Source: Shewanella holmiensis
GTDB lineage: Bacteria; Pseudomonadota; Gammaproteobacteria; Enterobacterales; Shewanellaceae
Length of the DNA: 64,000 nt
Direction: 5' to 3'
Assembly (NCBI RefSeq): GCF_025370255.1
Contig: NZ_JAMTCD010000017.1
Coordinates: forward strand, 1 to 64,000
Shown: positions 7,959 through 17,743 of the stretch, piece by piece
Layout: each line of letters starts with the position of its first letter
How positions within the stretch are numbered: position 1 is the stretch's first letter
Translations under genes and position numbers: made by a program
Notes under the pieces: generated by a model
Told to the model about the DNA's origin: nothing
Databases searched by the model: none
What the model saw: only the letters and a program-made list of their open reading frames with translations

Positions 7959-8904
7959 CGTGGCCTTAACGCGCGTGTTCGTAAGGGGATTATTGTCAGA
8001 GATGCCGGTGCGGGTGGCATGAAGTAGTTGGACTGCGGATTATGAGTATTTAAATGAGGGCTTCAGTTTTCAAGTTACCCCATCTCAATTTTCATTAAAT
8101 GCTGGCGAATCTATCGAGTTAACCATTAAAGCGACTGCAAACGTTAACCTAGTTGACGAATGGGGGCATGGTTATATTAACTTGAAAAATGCTGACAGCA
8201 GCATGAGTGATAGCCACTTACAGGCCACCATTGGCTTCAAAGCGAGACAAATTGTTGATAGCGTGTCAGCGAAACTAAATAGCTTTGATATTGAAGCGCC
8301 AACCAGTGTTGCACAAGACGAAGCTTTTGATGTGACTCTGAAGGTTAATGGCTATTTTGATGCAAGCCAAACATTGTTGCCTTTAGAAGAAGGTGAGGTG
8401 TATTACGGGCTATTTGAGCTTGGGACAACCACAAATCTTGTGCGAAATGTCGGTGGCACATTGATTAAAGTTGAAGGCTTAGCACCAGTTGAAGTACCTG
8501 TTAATACCGCTCCAACAGTCGCTAATCCACTTATCGATGTTGAAACTCAGCTAACTGAAGCAGGCAGCGTTGCTTTCAGTGCTGATTTAACGGGTGTATT
8601 TGCTGATGCCGAAAATGACGCTTTGACTTATAGCGTGTCTGGCTTAGATACATTAAGCATTGATGGCATGACGTTAGCAGGCACCTTAACCCAAGCGGGT
8701 ACGTTTGAAGTGGTTGTTACAGCTAGCGATGCTGAATACTCGGTATCAAGTACATTTACATTAACGGTCGCAGCTGCGCCAGTAGTGCTACCTCCCGTTG
8801 TTGCCCCAGATAATAGCAGTGGTGGCGGAGCTATGGGGATAGGATGGTTACTCATCATGCTTGCTGCAGCGGTACGTCAGCGTGGTGCAGTACGTTTTAA
8901 ATAA
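7959..8904 (+). pseudogene. Decayed subtilisin-like (S8) protease with GlyGly-CTERM tail
   Basis: Two parts of one protease can be read in different frames. From 7959 to 8024 the frame gives RGLNARVRKGIIVRDAGAGG, the PA-domain signature seen inside subtilisin-like proteases, then a stop. From 8029, two bases shifted, an open frame (WTADYEYLNEGFSFQV and onward) runs through a C-terminal beta-sandwich, a cadherin-like/Ig domain (about 8510-8770) and ends SSGGGAMGIGWLLIMLAAA with RQR: a GlyGly-CTERM signal processed by rhombosortase. The catalytic Asp, His and Ser motifs are all missing, so an internal deletion plus a frameshift have destroyed the enzyme. A translated tail protein starting at TTG 8182 (240 residues) lacks a signal peptide and would not be exported. 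Confidence 0.8.
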
Positions 8905-8969
8905 GCAATTACCTAATATAATTATAAGTTCCATCAACGATTAAGTGTTTAGCGAGGCTTGGTTGTTTT

Positions 8970-8998
8970 AGGCTGACAGGATTGTCGGCCTTTTTTTA
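8970..8998 (+). terminator. Rho-independent terminator after the protease remnant
   Basis: A nine-pair stem with one G-T pair (8970-8978 with 8983-8991) has a four-base loop and runs into seven T. Confidence 0.8.
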
Positions 8999-9068
8999 TG
9001 TCTGTAGCGGTCACAGTATTGTGATGATTTTTATGTACAATAGGACTTCTTATAAGAAGGAGTTGTTT

Positions 9069-9443
9069 GTGCTAACCAAAATTTTAGTAACACTATTGGT
9101 GATTATTGTGGCGTTATTTTATTTACGTCGCGGCAGGAAACCTCCCAGTAAAACACAGCAAGTTATTGCCAGTGAGGCACGACATCCTCTATTTAACAAA
9201 GTGGTTATATATGGGGTAATTGCGTTCTCTATGTTGGCTACGGCAGCATTGTGGGGATGGAATTGGTACGACGACAATCGTATTGTGACGGTGCAAATTA
9301 GCTCGCCGATTGAGGCCATGTCGACCCAATATCAAGTGCGTAAAAAAGATATTCAACTGAGAAAAATAACCACAGTTGATGGCGTTGAAATACGTTTATC
9401 TAATCAAGAACGAGTGACCATTTCAGCTCATAGCGATAAATAG
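9069..9443 (+). CDS. Conserved two-helix membrane protein of unknown function
   Basis: A GTG start at 9069 is preferred because AAGGAG lies seven bases upstream (9056-9061); a longer frame from 8982 would begin inside the upstream terminator. The 124-residue product has two hydrophobic segments, residues 2-18 (LTKILVTLLVIIVALFY) and about 45-66 (VVIYGVIAFSMLATAALWGW), separated by a basic loop, and then a periplasmic beta-rich tail of about 50 residues (DDNRIVTVQISSPIEAMSTQY). No motif gives a function. It is convergent with rhlE and shares a terminator with it. Confidence 0.75.
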   Translation: MLTKILVTLLVIIVALFYLRRGRKPPSKTQQVIASEARHPLFNKVVIYGVIAFSMLATAALWGWNWYDDNRIVTVQISSPIEAMSTQYQVRKKDIQLRKITTVDGVEIRLSNQERVTISAHSDK

Positions 9444-9522
9444 GTTTGAGGTTTATCCGTCAGTTCACGCATAAAGGACATTTTAGGCGGTTAAGCGAGT
9501 AAAATTAATCATGCTTGATCAC

Positions 9523-9550
9523 AAAATGGAGGCCTATCGCCTCCATTTTT
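9523..9550. terminator. Bidirectional terminator between convergent genes
   Basis: An 11-base-pair stem (9523-9533 with 9539-9549) around CTATC has A-rich and T-rich flanks, so it can act on both strands, ending the membrane-protein gene and rhlE. Confidence 0.85.
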
Positions 9551-9589
9551 AGTTCATTTTTTGCGATTCAATGCATCAATTAACTTAGC

Positions 9590-11122
9590 TTATTCTTTCG
9601 ACTTTAGCTTTAATCTTGCATTAGCATAAGGATCAACTTTTTGCGTTGAAGCCACACCCTCAGCAGTTTGCGCTTTTTGTGGCTTCGGGTTTCTTGTTTT
9701 GCTGGCTTTATTATCAGTTGCGGGCTCAGTTGATTTGGGTGTTTGCGCTCTGTTAGCAAACTTAGGTCCTAAATCAACCAATGGTTTTTGGCGTCTTGGA
9801 GGACGGTTGTTTGTTGCAGCACTTTCAGAGGTTGAATGACCACCCTGGCTTTTTTGCTCACCCTTATTGCTTCTTCTTTGGTGGATTTTATTATCCTGTC
9901 CAGAGGCAGAGCTTTTTGTGCGTGAATTCGTTGAACGACCAGTCGACTTTTTAGCTGCGCCACTAGTTAGTTGGGTGTCAGCAAGATTAAAGTTGGCTTC
10001 AAATCCTGGTAAAACATTACGGGAAATTTGACGTTTAATCAGTTTTTCAATTTCACGTAATAATTTGCCTTCTTCTTCGCTGACTAACGAAACCGCCTGA
10101 CCTGATGCTCCAGCACGACCAGTACGGCCAATACGGTGAACATAGTCTTCAGGCACTTGAGGTAGGTCGAAGTTAACGACAAAGGGTAGTTGGTCAATAT
10201 CAATACCGCGCGCTGCGATATCGGTGGCAACCATCACTTGTGCCGCGCCACGTTTAAAATCAGCTAACGCTTTAGTTCGTGCAGTTTGACTTTTATTACC
10301 GTGGATCGCAACGGCTGAAATGCCTGCGGTTTCTAAACTTTTGGCTAACCGATTAGCGCCATGTTTGGTGCGAGAAAACACTAACACCTGATGCCAGTCA
10401 TTGATCTTAATAAGTTCAATTAATGCAGCTGATTTACGGGTTTTATCTATAGCATAAATGCTTTGCTCAACGCTGTTGGCTGTGCTGTTTCTTGGCGTGA
10501 CCGATATTTCAACTGGGTTGTTTACCAGACCTTTGGCTAATTCGCGGATGTCATCCGAAAATGTCGCTGAAAACATCAAGTTTTGTCTCTTCGCCGGTAA
10601 AAAAGACAAAATTTTACGAATGTCACGAATAAAGCCCATATCTAGCATGCGATCGGCTTCATCAAGTACTAAGATCTCAAGGTGATCAAAGTTAATTGCA
10701 CGCTGTTGGTATAAATCCAATAAGCGGCCAGGCGTGGCAACCAGAATATCCACACCGTTTTTTAATGCAGCAAGCTGAGGCTGAATAGAAACGCCGCCGA
10801 ATACTACGGCCGATTTAAGCGGTAAATGTTTACCGTAAGTTGCTACACTTTCTTGTACTTGCGCCGCAAGTTCACGGGTGGGCGTTAACACCAAAGTACG
10901 CACATACCCGCGTTTAGCTGGAGTACCTTGAGATAATAATTCGAGGATTGGTAGTGTAAATCCCGCGGTTTTACCTGTGCCAGTTTGAGCTGCAGCCATA
11001 ACGTCTTGACGCTTTAACACTGCAGGAATGGCTTGGGCTTGAATAGGGGATGGGGTGTCGTAACCTTGTTTGGCAACTGCTTTTAAAATTGCAGCACTTA
11101 GTCCTAGGTTTTCAAAACTCAT
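9590..11122 (-). CDS. rhlE: DEAD-box ATP-dependent RNA helicase RhlE
   Basis: The 510-residue protein remodels RNA duplexes, typically during ribosome assembly and in the cold. The helicase core fills residues 1-380 with all motifs in order: Q motif SPIQAQAIP, Walker [35 protein letters not shown], then in domain 2 [26 protein letters not shown] and [29 protein letters not shown] is characteristic of RhlE. The C-terminal 130 residues are basic, Ser/Thr/Gln-rich and disordered, as in other RhlE proteins, and serve RNA binding. The gene is single, on the minus strand, and ends at a shared terminator. Confidence 0.95.
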   Translation of the reverse strand: MSFENLGLSAAILKAVAKQGYDTPSPIQAQAIPAVLKRQDVMAAAQTGTGKTAGFTLPILELLSQGTPAKRGYVRTLVLTPTRELAAQVQESVATYGKHLPLKSAVVFGGVSIQPQLAALKNGVDILVATPGRLLDLYQQRAINFDHLEILVLDEADRMLDMGFIRDIRKILSFLPAKRQNLMFSATFSDDIRELAKGLVNNPVEISVTPRNSTANSVEQSIYAIDKTRKSAALIELIKINDWHQVLVFSRTKHGANRLAKSLETAGISAVAIHGNKSQTARTKALADFKRGAAQVMVATDIAARGIDIDQLPFVVNFDLPQVPEDYVHRIGRTGRAGASGQAVSLVSEEEGKLLREIEKLIKRQISRNVLPGFEANFNLADTQLTSGAAKKSTGRSTNSRTKSSASGQDNKIHQRRSNKGEQKSQGGHSTSESAATNNRPPRRQKPLVDLGPKFANRAQTPKSTEPATDNKASKTRNPKPQKAQTAEGVASTQKVDPYANARLKLKSKE

Positions 11123-11403
11123 AGATTACATCTCAATTAACAACCTAAGTTGTTAAATATATTAAAGGTGGCCAATATCGGCGGGCGTGCATCTTACCTG
11201 AAAAGCCCTACTAGTGCTATCAAAACACATTGAAGTAGAGGGTGAAAAAGTGTTAATCATCAGTGCGAAATGGCGCAATATTGCATACAATGAATTACTT
11301 GGTGCATTTTAAAACCTATTTGCTGTGATGTGATTTTTGATTATTGTGCATTCACTGTGGTTTATTTCACGTTTATTTAATCTTATTTTCTATTAAGGCA
11401 TCA

Positions 11404-12468
11404 ATGACTTCAAAATTAGCGGCACTCACACATATTGAAAAAATCGCCTTAGGACTTCGCGATCCTGCCCATGCGCTAATTAAAAATGTGCTGTTAATGT
11501 CTAATATTTCTACCCAAACCTTACAAGTGGCCATGCGCCAATTAACGCAGTATGGGCGCGTGGCATTGCATTTTCACCCTGATAGATTAGACAGTCGCGG
11601 CTTAAAAGTGGTTGATGGCTTGATTAAAGATGGCCACTACAAAAGTCAGTTTGAGACACATATTTCCAACGGCCAACTTTCACCAGAGTTAGGCGGCCCA
11701 CGAGACCATTGGGAAAACCAGCTTTTTGGCCAATGTTATTCAGGAATTAAACATCGCCCTAAATATGGCGCTTTAGATTTAGGGTTATGTGCATTGGGCC
11801 CAGCGCCTCGCTTTGGCAGTTGCTATTTTGTCACCCGTCCACAAATATTGTCTCGTTGTACTTTTAGCTATATGGATTCTTATCGTCTACCTAAAGAGAA
11901 AGGCACCATTAATTGTTTTGACGCCGTGTTGGCGGCGTTATTAAGTGAAAGCTTTGAGCGCCATTATGCTTTGGGGATCACAGGGTTGAAACCAAGCTTA
12001 TTGATCGATCATTTAGTGACTGAATTAGCTGACTCTTTAGAAGGTCGCTTCAAGCGACAGCCTAGCTGTAACCTTGACCATTATATTGAAGCTCAAATTC
12101 ATGGTGAAGTATCGTTAGATGATGATATTGATATGCTAGTGGCAGATCCCAGTTTTAAACAAACTCAAGTTGGTGAATCGTTACAAGCTTTATGCGATGA
12201 GTATGATATCCAATTAGCTTGGCATGGGGGGTATCAATTATCGCTTGATGCCGTGCCGAGTGATTTTCGTGGCGCAAACATGCCGAATGTGGCACATGCT
12301 GTGGCGCAAGAACAGCTTATCAATGCTGCGATAATTGGTGAGGCGGCTTATGCCTTATGCAAACAGCCTACCAGTTGGAGCGAGCGCTCCAGTCATGCTA
12401 AAAAAATCCAAGATTTAAAATTGCTATGGCATGTATTGGTAAAATACGGTGCAATCCCCTTAGATTGA
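11404..12468 (+). CDS. DUF3626 domain-containing protein
   Basis: ATG 11404 (354 residues) is chosen over a TTG at 11344 because the conserved region starts right after it (LTHIEKIALGLRD). The sequence LHFHPDRLD, then KSQFETHISNGQLS and GGPRDHWENQLFGQCY, is the signature of the DUF3626 family; later segments (LGLCALGPAPRFGSCYFV, STFSY-like) also fit. The family has been compared to toxin-related folds, but the biochemical role is not known to me. There is no signal peptide, so it should be cytoplasmic. It stands alone upstream of cydDC on the same strand with a 183-base gap. The His-Pro-Asp-Arg tract may be catalytic, which is a guess from conservation. Confidence 0.75.
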   Translation: MTSKLAALTHIEKIALGLRDPAHALIKNVLLMSNISTQTLQVAMRQLTQYGRVALHFHPDRLDSRGLKVVDGLIKDGHYKSQFETHISNGQLSPELGGPRDHWENQLFGQCYSGIKHRPKYGALDLGLCALGPAPRFGSCYFVTRPQILSRCTFSYMDSYRLPKEKGTINCFDAVLAALLSESFERHYALGITGLKPSLLIDHLVTELADSLEGRFKRQPSCNLDHYIEAQIHGEVSLDDDIDMLVADPSFKQTQVGESLQALCDEYDIQLAWHGGYQLSLDAVPSDFRGANMPNVAHAVAQEQLINAAIIGEAAYALCKQPTSWSERSSHAKKIQDLKLLWHVLVKYGAIPLD

Positions 12469-12651
12469 TTAAGGGTACTTATCATAAACTGTGCGGCAGT
12501 TAACATTATTAATTGCTCAACTGTATTAGATAGGCTACTACTGCGATACTGCTTGCTAACACGCTACTTTCTCTTGTTAATAATCTGTTTTCATTGATGT
12601 CATCTATTGCCCCTTTTATGGTTAGGCATCAAGAAATGTTGTTGGAGTTTC

Positions 12652-14418
12652 ATGGATAAGTCGTTAGAAAAGTCATTAGCTAAATGGCTTAAGTCTCAGC
12701 AATTTGCATGTGGTATTTATCTTAAGCTCGCCATCCTATGTGGTTTACTTAACGGTGCAGCCATCATTGCTCAAGCCTATTGCATAGCCCAAATTTTACA
12801 GGGCGTGATTATGGCCGAGCTACCCGTTAATCAATTAATGCCTTATTTTATCGGCTTAGCTACCTTGCTAATTATTCGAGCCGGTTTAGCTTATGGGCGA
12901 GAACGATTTAGCTTTGAGGCGGGTAAGCGATTACGACAAGATATAAGACAAGCCGTGCTAAATAAGTTAGTTGCATTAGGCCCCGCTTTTATTAAAGGTA
13001 AACCTGCAGGTGCCTGGGCTAGCATTGTGCTTGAACAAGTTGAAGATTTACATGATTTTTACAGTAAGTATGTGCCGCAAATGATGTTAGCTGCATTCAT
13101 CCCTCTGTGTATTTTAGTGGTGGTATTTCCGTTAAATTGGGCTGCGGGTTTAGTGTTATTAGGCACGGCGCCGTTAATCCCAATGTTTATGATTTTAGTG
13201 GGAATGGGCGCTGCGGATGCCAACCGTAAAAACTTTACCGCATTAAGCCGTTTAAGTGGTCACTTTATGGATCGCTTACAAGGGATAAGTACCATCAAGT
13301 TATTTCATCGTGGCGAAGCGGAAGTAACCCAAATTCATCAAGCATCAGAAGATTTTAGAAGTCGCACTATGTCGGTTTTACGTTTAGCTTTTTTAAGCTC
13401 AGCCGTATTAGAGTTTTTTGCCGCGTTATCCATTGCCGTACTAGCAGTTTATTTTGGTTTCAGTTATCTAGACCATTTAGATTTTGGCCATTATGGCTTA
13501 GGAATTAGTTTATTTACCGGTATGTTCGTGTTGATTTTAGCTCCCGAATTTTACCAGCCGCTGAGAGATTTAGGCACCCATTACCATGCTAAAGCACAAG
13601 CCATTGGTGCGGCAGAGTCATTAGTGGAATTACTTGATTACCCGCTAACCCATACCGCGGCTCAATCCGGCAATGAGATGATTGATCTTAATAAAGTCGA
13701 CATAGTGGCCAATAATTTACAGGTAATGAGTTTAGATGGTCAGTGTTTGCTAGGACCCTTGTCATTTAGTATTAAGGCTGGGCAGCATGTTGCAGTTGTT
13801 GGTGCTAGCGGTGCAGGTAAAACCAGTCTGTTACAGGCACTGTTGGGTTTTTTACCCTACAAGGGCGAATTGCTGATTAATGGTCAACCATTTAACGCTA
13901 TCAGCATGGCGCATTGGCGTAAGCATCTTGCTTGGCTTGGTCAGGACCCACAGCTATTTCATGGCACGATTGCCGAAAATGTCGCTTTAGGACGGCCTGA
14001 TATGAGTGAGTCCTCGATCATTAACTTACTTGAAAAAGCGCAAGTTGCCGATTTTGTAAAGCAACATCCTCAAGGCTTGTATTCGATGATTAGCGATCAA
14101 TCATCTGGTGTGTCGGTCGGTCAAGCTCAACGTATCGCGCTGGCCAGAGCGTTAAGTCAACAAGCTAGTGTTTTTTTATTAGATGAACCGACAGCCAGTT
14201 TAGATGAACAAAGTGCCGAGGCCGTGATGGTCTCGCTATCGCAAGCCATTACCGATAACACTGCCATTATGGTGACCCATAAGCTCGAAGAATTGACGGG
14301 GTTTGATAACATTATTGTGCTTGATAAAGGGTTGTTGATTGAGCAGGGGAATTACACCTCATTAATGGCCGCACAGGGCAAGTTCTATCAGTTGCAGCAA
14401 CAGGAGGCCAACGTATGA
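12652..14418 (+). CDS. cydD: Thiol reductant ABC exporter subunit CydD
   Basis: CydD pairs with CydC in the inner-membrane exporter of glutathione and cysteine to the periplasm, needed for cytochrome bd and c-type cytochrome maturation. The product (588 residues from ATG 12652, with GGAG four bases before it) has six membrane helices in residues 1-320 and a nucleotide-binding domain with Walker A VVGASGAGKTS, the CydD-type signature SVGQAQRIALARAL in place of LSGGQ, Walker B VFLLDEPTASLD and the switch His in MVTHK. The stop overlaps the cydC start by four bases. A longer frame from 12607 lacks a good ribosome-binding site. Confidence 0.95.
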   Translation: MDKSLEKSLAKWLKSQQFACGIYLKLAILCGLLNGAAIIAQAYCIAQILQGVIMAELPVNQLMPYFIGLATLLIIRAGLAYGRERFSFEAGKRLRQDIRQAVLNKLVALGPAFIKGKPAGAWASIVLEQVEDLHDFYSKYVPQMMLAAFIPLCILVVVFPLNWAAGLVLLGTAPLIPMFMILVGMGAADANRKNFTALSRLSGHFMDRLQGISTIKLFHRGEAEVTQIHQASEDFRSRTMSVLRLAFLSSAVLEFFAALSIAVLAVYFGFSYLDHLDFGHYGLGISLFTGMFVLILAPEFYQPLRDLGTHYHAKAQAIGAAESLVELLDYPLTHTAAQSGNEMIDLNKVDIVANNLQVMSLDGQCLLGPLSFSIKAGQHVAVVGASGAGKTSLLQALLGFLPYKGELLINGQPFNAISMAHWRKHLAWLGQDPQLFHGTIAENVALGRPDMSESSIINLLEKAQVADFVKQHPQGLYSMISDQSSGVSVGQAQRIALARALSQQASVFLLDEPTASLDEQSAEAVMVSLSQAITDNTAIMVTHKLEELTGFDNIIVLDKGLLIEQGNYTSLMAAQGKFYQLQQQEANV

Positions 14419-16115
14419 AGGTCTTGCTTCCTTTTCTAAAACTGTTCCGTCGCCAGTGGTTAATGATGATAACGGGCTTGTTGCTGAGCTTTATTACCCT
14501 ATTGGCTGGGGTCGGATTGTTATCCTTATCTGGGTGGTTTTTATCTGCGACAGCGGTTGCTGGTTTAACGGTACTGACGGCACAATCGTTTAATTTTTTC
14601 ACCCCAGCAGGTGGCGTGCGTTTTCTATCAATAGCGCGCACAGCAAGTCGATATGGTGAGCGTTTAGCCACCCATGAGGCAACATTTAAGTTATTAACTG
14701 AATTACGCGTATGGGCGTGGCAAAAGTTATTACCTCTTAGTGCCGCCAACTTACAGGGTCTCAGAAAAGGTGATTTACTGAATCGATTAGTCGCCGATAT
14801 CGACACCTTAGACCATCTGTATCTACGCTTGCTGATCCCAATGAGTGCATCATTATTAATGATAGCGGCGTTATACCTATTTATTGCCTGGTTTGACCCC
14901 AGTTTAGCGTTAACCCTGTGTGGTTTTTTACTGCTGGTTTTACTGGTATTACCGACGATTTTTTATCGATTAGGTAAAGCGCCAGGTCAGGCGTTAATCG
15001 AAACAAAGCAAAAGCTTAGAGTGCAGCTGCTTGATGTGATCCAAGGGCAGGCTGAGTTAAGTTTATTTGCAGCAAATCAACGCTACTTAGGCCGAATTTA
15101 TCAACAGCAACATCGCTTTTTTAGCAGTCAATTGACCATGGCGAAAATTACCGGATTAAGCCAGGCTATCTTAATTCTCACCAATGGTTTTGCGGTTTTG
15201 TTGATGTTATATGTTGCCGCTAAAGGTGTTGGTAATGCCGTACCTCCAGGGCCCCTGTTTGCTATGGTGGTGTTTGCCACTATGGCTTGTTTAGAAATGA
15301 TGATGCCAGTCGCCGGAGCGTTCCAACATTTATCAAGTACCGTATTAGCAGCCCAGCGCGTTAGTGCGTTGACTGAGCAGGCTCCTGCGGTGCCGTTTGT
15401 GACAGGGCAGCATCTTATTGCCCAAACAGGGTCATTAGATATCAGCAATTTGCATTTTGGTTACCAACAAAATCAGCCAATATTACAAGGGGTCAATCTT
15501 ACTTTAGCCGCTGGAGAGAAAGTGGCTATTTTAGGTAAAACAGGCTGCGGTAAATCCAGTTTGTTGAATATGATCACCCGTGAATGGCAATCAAATTCAG
15601 GCGCCATACTTTTAGATGGTCAGCCAATTGCCGATTACAGTGAAGCGAATCTTCGTGCGGCAATGTCGGTAGTCAGCCAAAGAGTGCACCTCTTTAGTGG
15701 TACTTTGCGGGACAATTTAGTTTTGGCATTACCTTATATCGCTAATGAAAAACGTTCTGCACACGATGACCAATTGAAACAGGTGCTGTCACAAGTTGGC
15801 TTAGGTCATTTGTTAATTGGAGATAAGCCATTAAACATGTGGATGGGTGAGGGGGGCAGGCAGTTATCCGGCGGTGAACAACGCCGTATTGGCGTGGCAA
15901 GAGCACTGCTTCGTGATGCGCCATTATTACTGCTTGATGAGCCTACCGAAGGTTTAGATAAGCGCACTGAACGGGAAATTCTATCCACTTTATTTGCGTT
16001 TGCCGAACATAAAACCGTATTGATGATAAGCCACCGAACCACAGCACTCAATCAAATGGATGCCTGTTATCAGCTTATTGATGGGAAGTTACAGCGCTTT
16101 CATTTACCGTGTTAA
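14415..16115 (+). CDS. cydC: Thiol reductant ABC exporter subunit CydC
   Basis: This is the partner of CydD: 566 residues with an N-terminal six-helix domain that begins LLPFLKLFRRQWLMMITGLL, and an ATPase domain with Walker A ILGKTGCGKSS, signature QLSGGEQRRIGVARALL, Walker B LLLLDEPTEGLD and MISHR. The start overlaps cydD by ATGA, so the pair is translationally coupled at equal dose. In a cytochrome-rich organism such as this (NrfA lies nearby) the exporter supports periplasmic heme attachment. Confidence 0.95.
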   Translation: MKVLLPFLKLFRRQWLMMITGLLLSFITLLAGVGLLSLSGWFLSATAVAGLTVLTAQSFNFFTPAGGVRFLSIARTASRYGERLATHEATFKLLTELRVWAWQKLLPLSAANLQGLRKGDLLNRLVADIDTLDHLYLRLLIPMSASLLMIAALYLFIAWFDPSLALTLCGFLLLVLLVLPTIFYRLGKAPGQALIETKQKLRVQLLDVIQGQAELSLFAANQRYLGRIYQQQHRFFSSQLTMAKITGLSQAILILTNGFAVLLMLYVAAKGVGNAVPPGPLFAMVVFATMACLEMMMPVAGAFQHLSSTVLAAQRVSALTEQAPAVPFVTGQHLIAQTGSLDISNLHFGYQQNQPILQGVNLTLAAGEKVAILGKTGCGKSSLLNMITREWQSNSGAILLDGQPIADYSEANLRAAMSVVSQRVHLFSGTLRDNLVLALPYIANEKRSAHDDQLKQVLSQVGLGHLLIGDKPLNMWMGEGGRQLSGGEQRRIGVARALLRDAPLLLLDEPTEGLDKRTEREILSTLFAFAEHKTVLMISHRTTALNQMDACYQLIDGKLQRFHLPC

Positions 16116-16121
16116 GAATGA

Positions 16122-16165
16122 ATCGCCTAAGCCTTTAATCTTGGGGTTTAGGCGATAGTATTTTA
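16122..16165 (+). terminator. Terminator after cydDC
   Basis: A twelve-pair stem with one G-T pair (16122-16133 with 16145-16156) lies seven bases after the cydC stop; the T run behind it is short (ATTTTA). Confidence 0.6.
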
Positions 16166-16229
16166 CCTGTCGAGGTGAATATTGTTTTTGTAGTAAAAAT
16201 GACATTTTTTTGTATTCTTTAGCCCCACA

Positions 16230-16245
16230 AGTGATCTGCTTCACA
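16230..16245. promoter_or_regulatory. CRP-like site upstream of nqrA
   Basis: AGTGA-N6-TCACA matches the CRP palindrome TGTGA-N6-TCACA with one mismatch. It lies about 120 bases before the nqrA start. A weaker second copy (TGTGA-N6-TTCGT) begins at 16292. Regulation by CRP is inferred. Confidence 0.5.
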
Positions 16246-16366
16246 ATAGTCTCCAATTATCATGTTTTAAAATTACACAATACCTCGTTAGTGTGATCTG
16301 GGTTCGTACATTAGCATTAACAAAGATTTAAAATTACTCATCGAATTTTTCTTGATGGTGATACTA

Positions 16367-17743
16367 ATGGCAGGTGTTTCAAACCAAATAATAACCATTA
16401 AACGCGGCTTGGATGTGCCTATTGCTGGCGAACCTATTCAGCAAGTGTTTGACGGTGAAAAAGCCACGACCGTAGCTTTATTAGGTGAAGAATATGTAGG
16501 CCTCAAACCTACCATGTTGGTTGAGGAAGGTGATCATGTCATCAAAGGGCAAGCGCTTTTTGAAGATAAGAAAACCCCTGGGATCAAATTTACAGCGCCA
16601 GCTAGCGGCAAAGTTAGCGCGATACAACGCGGTGAAAAGCGTGTGTTGCAAGCTGTAGTGATTGAATGCGACCCAGTGCAGCAAGCTAAAAGCTTTACTC
16701 GCTATGATGACTTAAGCCAACTGTCTCGTCAGCAAGTGGTTGATAATTTAGTCGACAGTGGCTTATGGACAGCATTACGTACTCGTCCATTTTCACGAGT
16801 GCCTCAGTTAGACAGCCAGCCAGCGGGCATATTTGTCACCGCAATCGACACAAATCCACTCGCGGCAAATCCTCGCGTTATTATTGCTGAGCAAACTCAG
16901 GCGTTTGAAGCAGGGTTGCAAGTGCTGAGTTATTTAACTGAAGGTCAGGTTTTTCTGTGCCAGGACGACCAGACCTCCTTGCTCAGTACTGAAGCTGCAG
17001 CCAAGTTAAAGCAGGTATCTGTTCATCAGTTTAATGGCGTCCACCCAGCGGGATTAGTCGGTACGCATATCCATTTCTTATTACCAGCTAGCGTTGAACG
17101 TCCTGTTTGGCATTTGGGTTACCAAGATGTCATTGCCTACGGCAAATTATTTTTAACCGGTGAGTTATATACAGATCGCGTGGTGGCTTTTTCTGGCCCT
17201 AACGTGCTTGAACCGCGTTTAATTCGTACTCAATTAGGCGCGCAACTAACGCCTATCGTGACAGCTAAAATCAAAGATATCCACTCTAGAGTCGTGTCTG
17301 GTAGTGTGCTAAACGGCCACACCGCATCTGGTGTTTATGATTATTTAGGACGTTTCCATAATCAAATTTGTGTGCTGTCTGAAGATGACAAACACGAGTT
17401 GTTACCTTGGGTGCGCAAAGATAAAAATAAGTTCAGCCTAACTGGCATTATGATGTCGGGCTTTAGCCGCACTAAAAAATTATTTGATTTCACCACCCAT
17501 GCTGGTGGTTCTGCCCGGGCTATGATGGCGTTTGGTCAGTTAGCACGGGTGATGCCGTTAGATATTTTACCAACCTTACTTATTCGTGACCTTGTGGTTC
17601 GTGATACCGATGAAGCTCAGCTGTTAGGTGCACTGGAATTAGATGAGGAAGATCTCGCGTTATGTACTTTTGTTTGCCCTGGAAAGTATGATTTTGGTAA
17701 AGAATTACGTGCTTGCCTAGATATTATCGAGAGGGAAGGTTAA
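16367..17743 (+). CDS. nqrA: Na+-translocating NADH:quinone reductase subunit A
   Basis: NqrA is a peripheral cytoplasmic-side subunit of the Na+-NQR complex, which oxidises NADH, reduces ubiquinone and pumps Na+. The protein begins (after a short leader) IITIKRGLDVPIAGEP and has ALLGEEYVGLKPTM and the LFEDKKTPGIKF segment, matching the Vibrio subunit closely over its usual length. ATG 16367 is preferred (GGTGA upstream), giving 458 residues; ATG 16355 is also in frame. It heads a six-gene operon whose genes are at most about 65 bases apart. A CRP-like site lies upstream. Confidence 0.95.
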   Translation: MAGVSNQIITIKRGLDVPIAGEPIQQVFDGEKATTVALLGEEYVGLKPTMLVEEGDHVIKGQALFEDKKTPGIKFTAPASGKVSAIQRGEKRVLQAVVIECDPVQQAKSFTRYDDLSQLSRQQVVDNLVDSGLWTALRTRPFSRVPQLDSQPAGIFVTAIDTNPLAANPRVIIAEQTQAFEAGLQVLSYLTEGQVFLCQDDQTSLLSTEAAAKLKQVSVHQFNGVHPAGLVGTHIHFLLPASVERPVWHLGYQDVIAYGKLFLTGELYTDRVVAFSGPNVLEPRLIRTQLGAQLTPIVTAKIKDIHSRVVSGSVLNGHTASGVYDYLGRFHNQICVLSEDDKHELLPWVRKDKNKFSLTGIMMSGFSRTKKLFDFTTHAGGSARAMMAFGQLARVMPLDILPTLLIRDLVVRDTDEAQLLGALELDEEDLALCTFVCPGKYDFGKELRACLDIIEREG

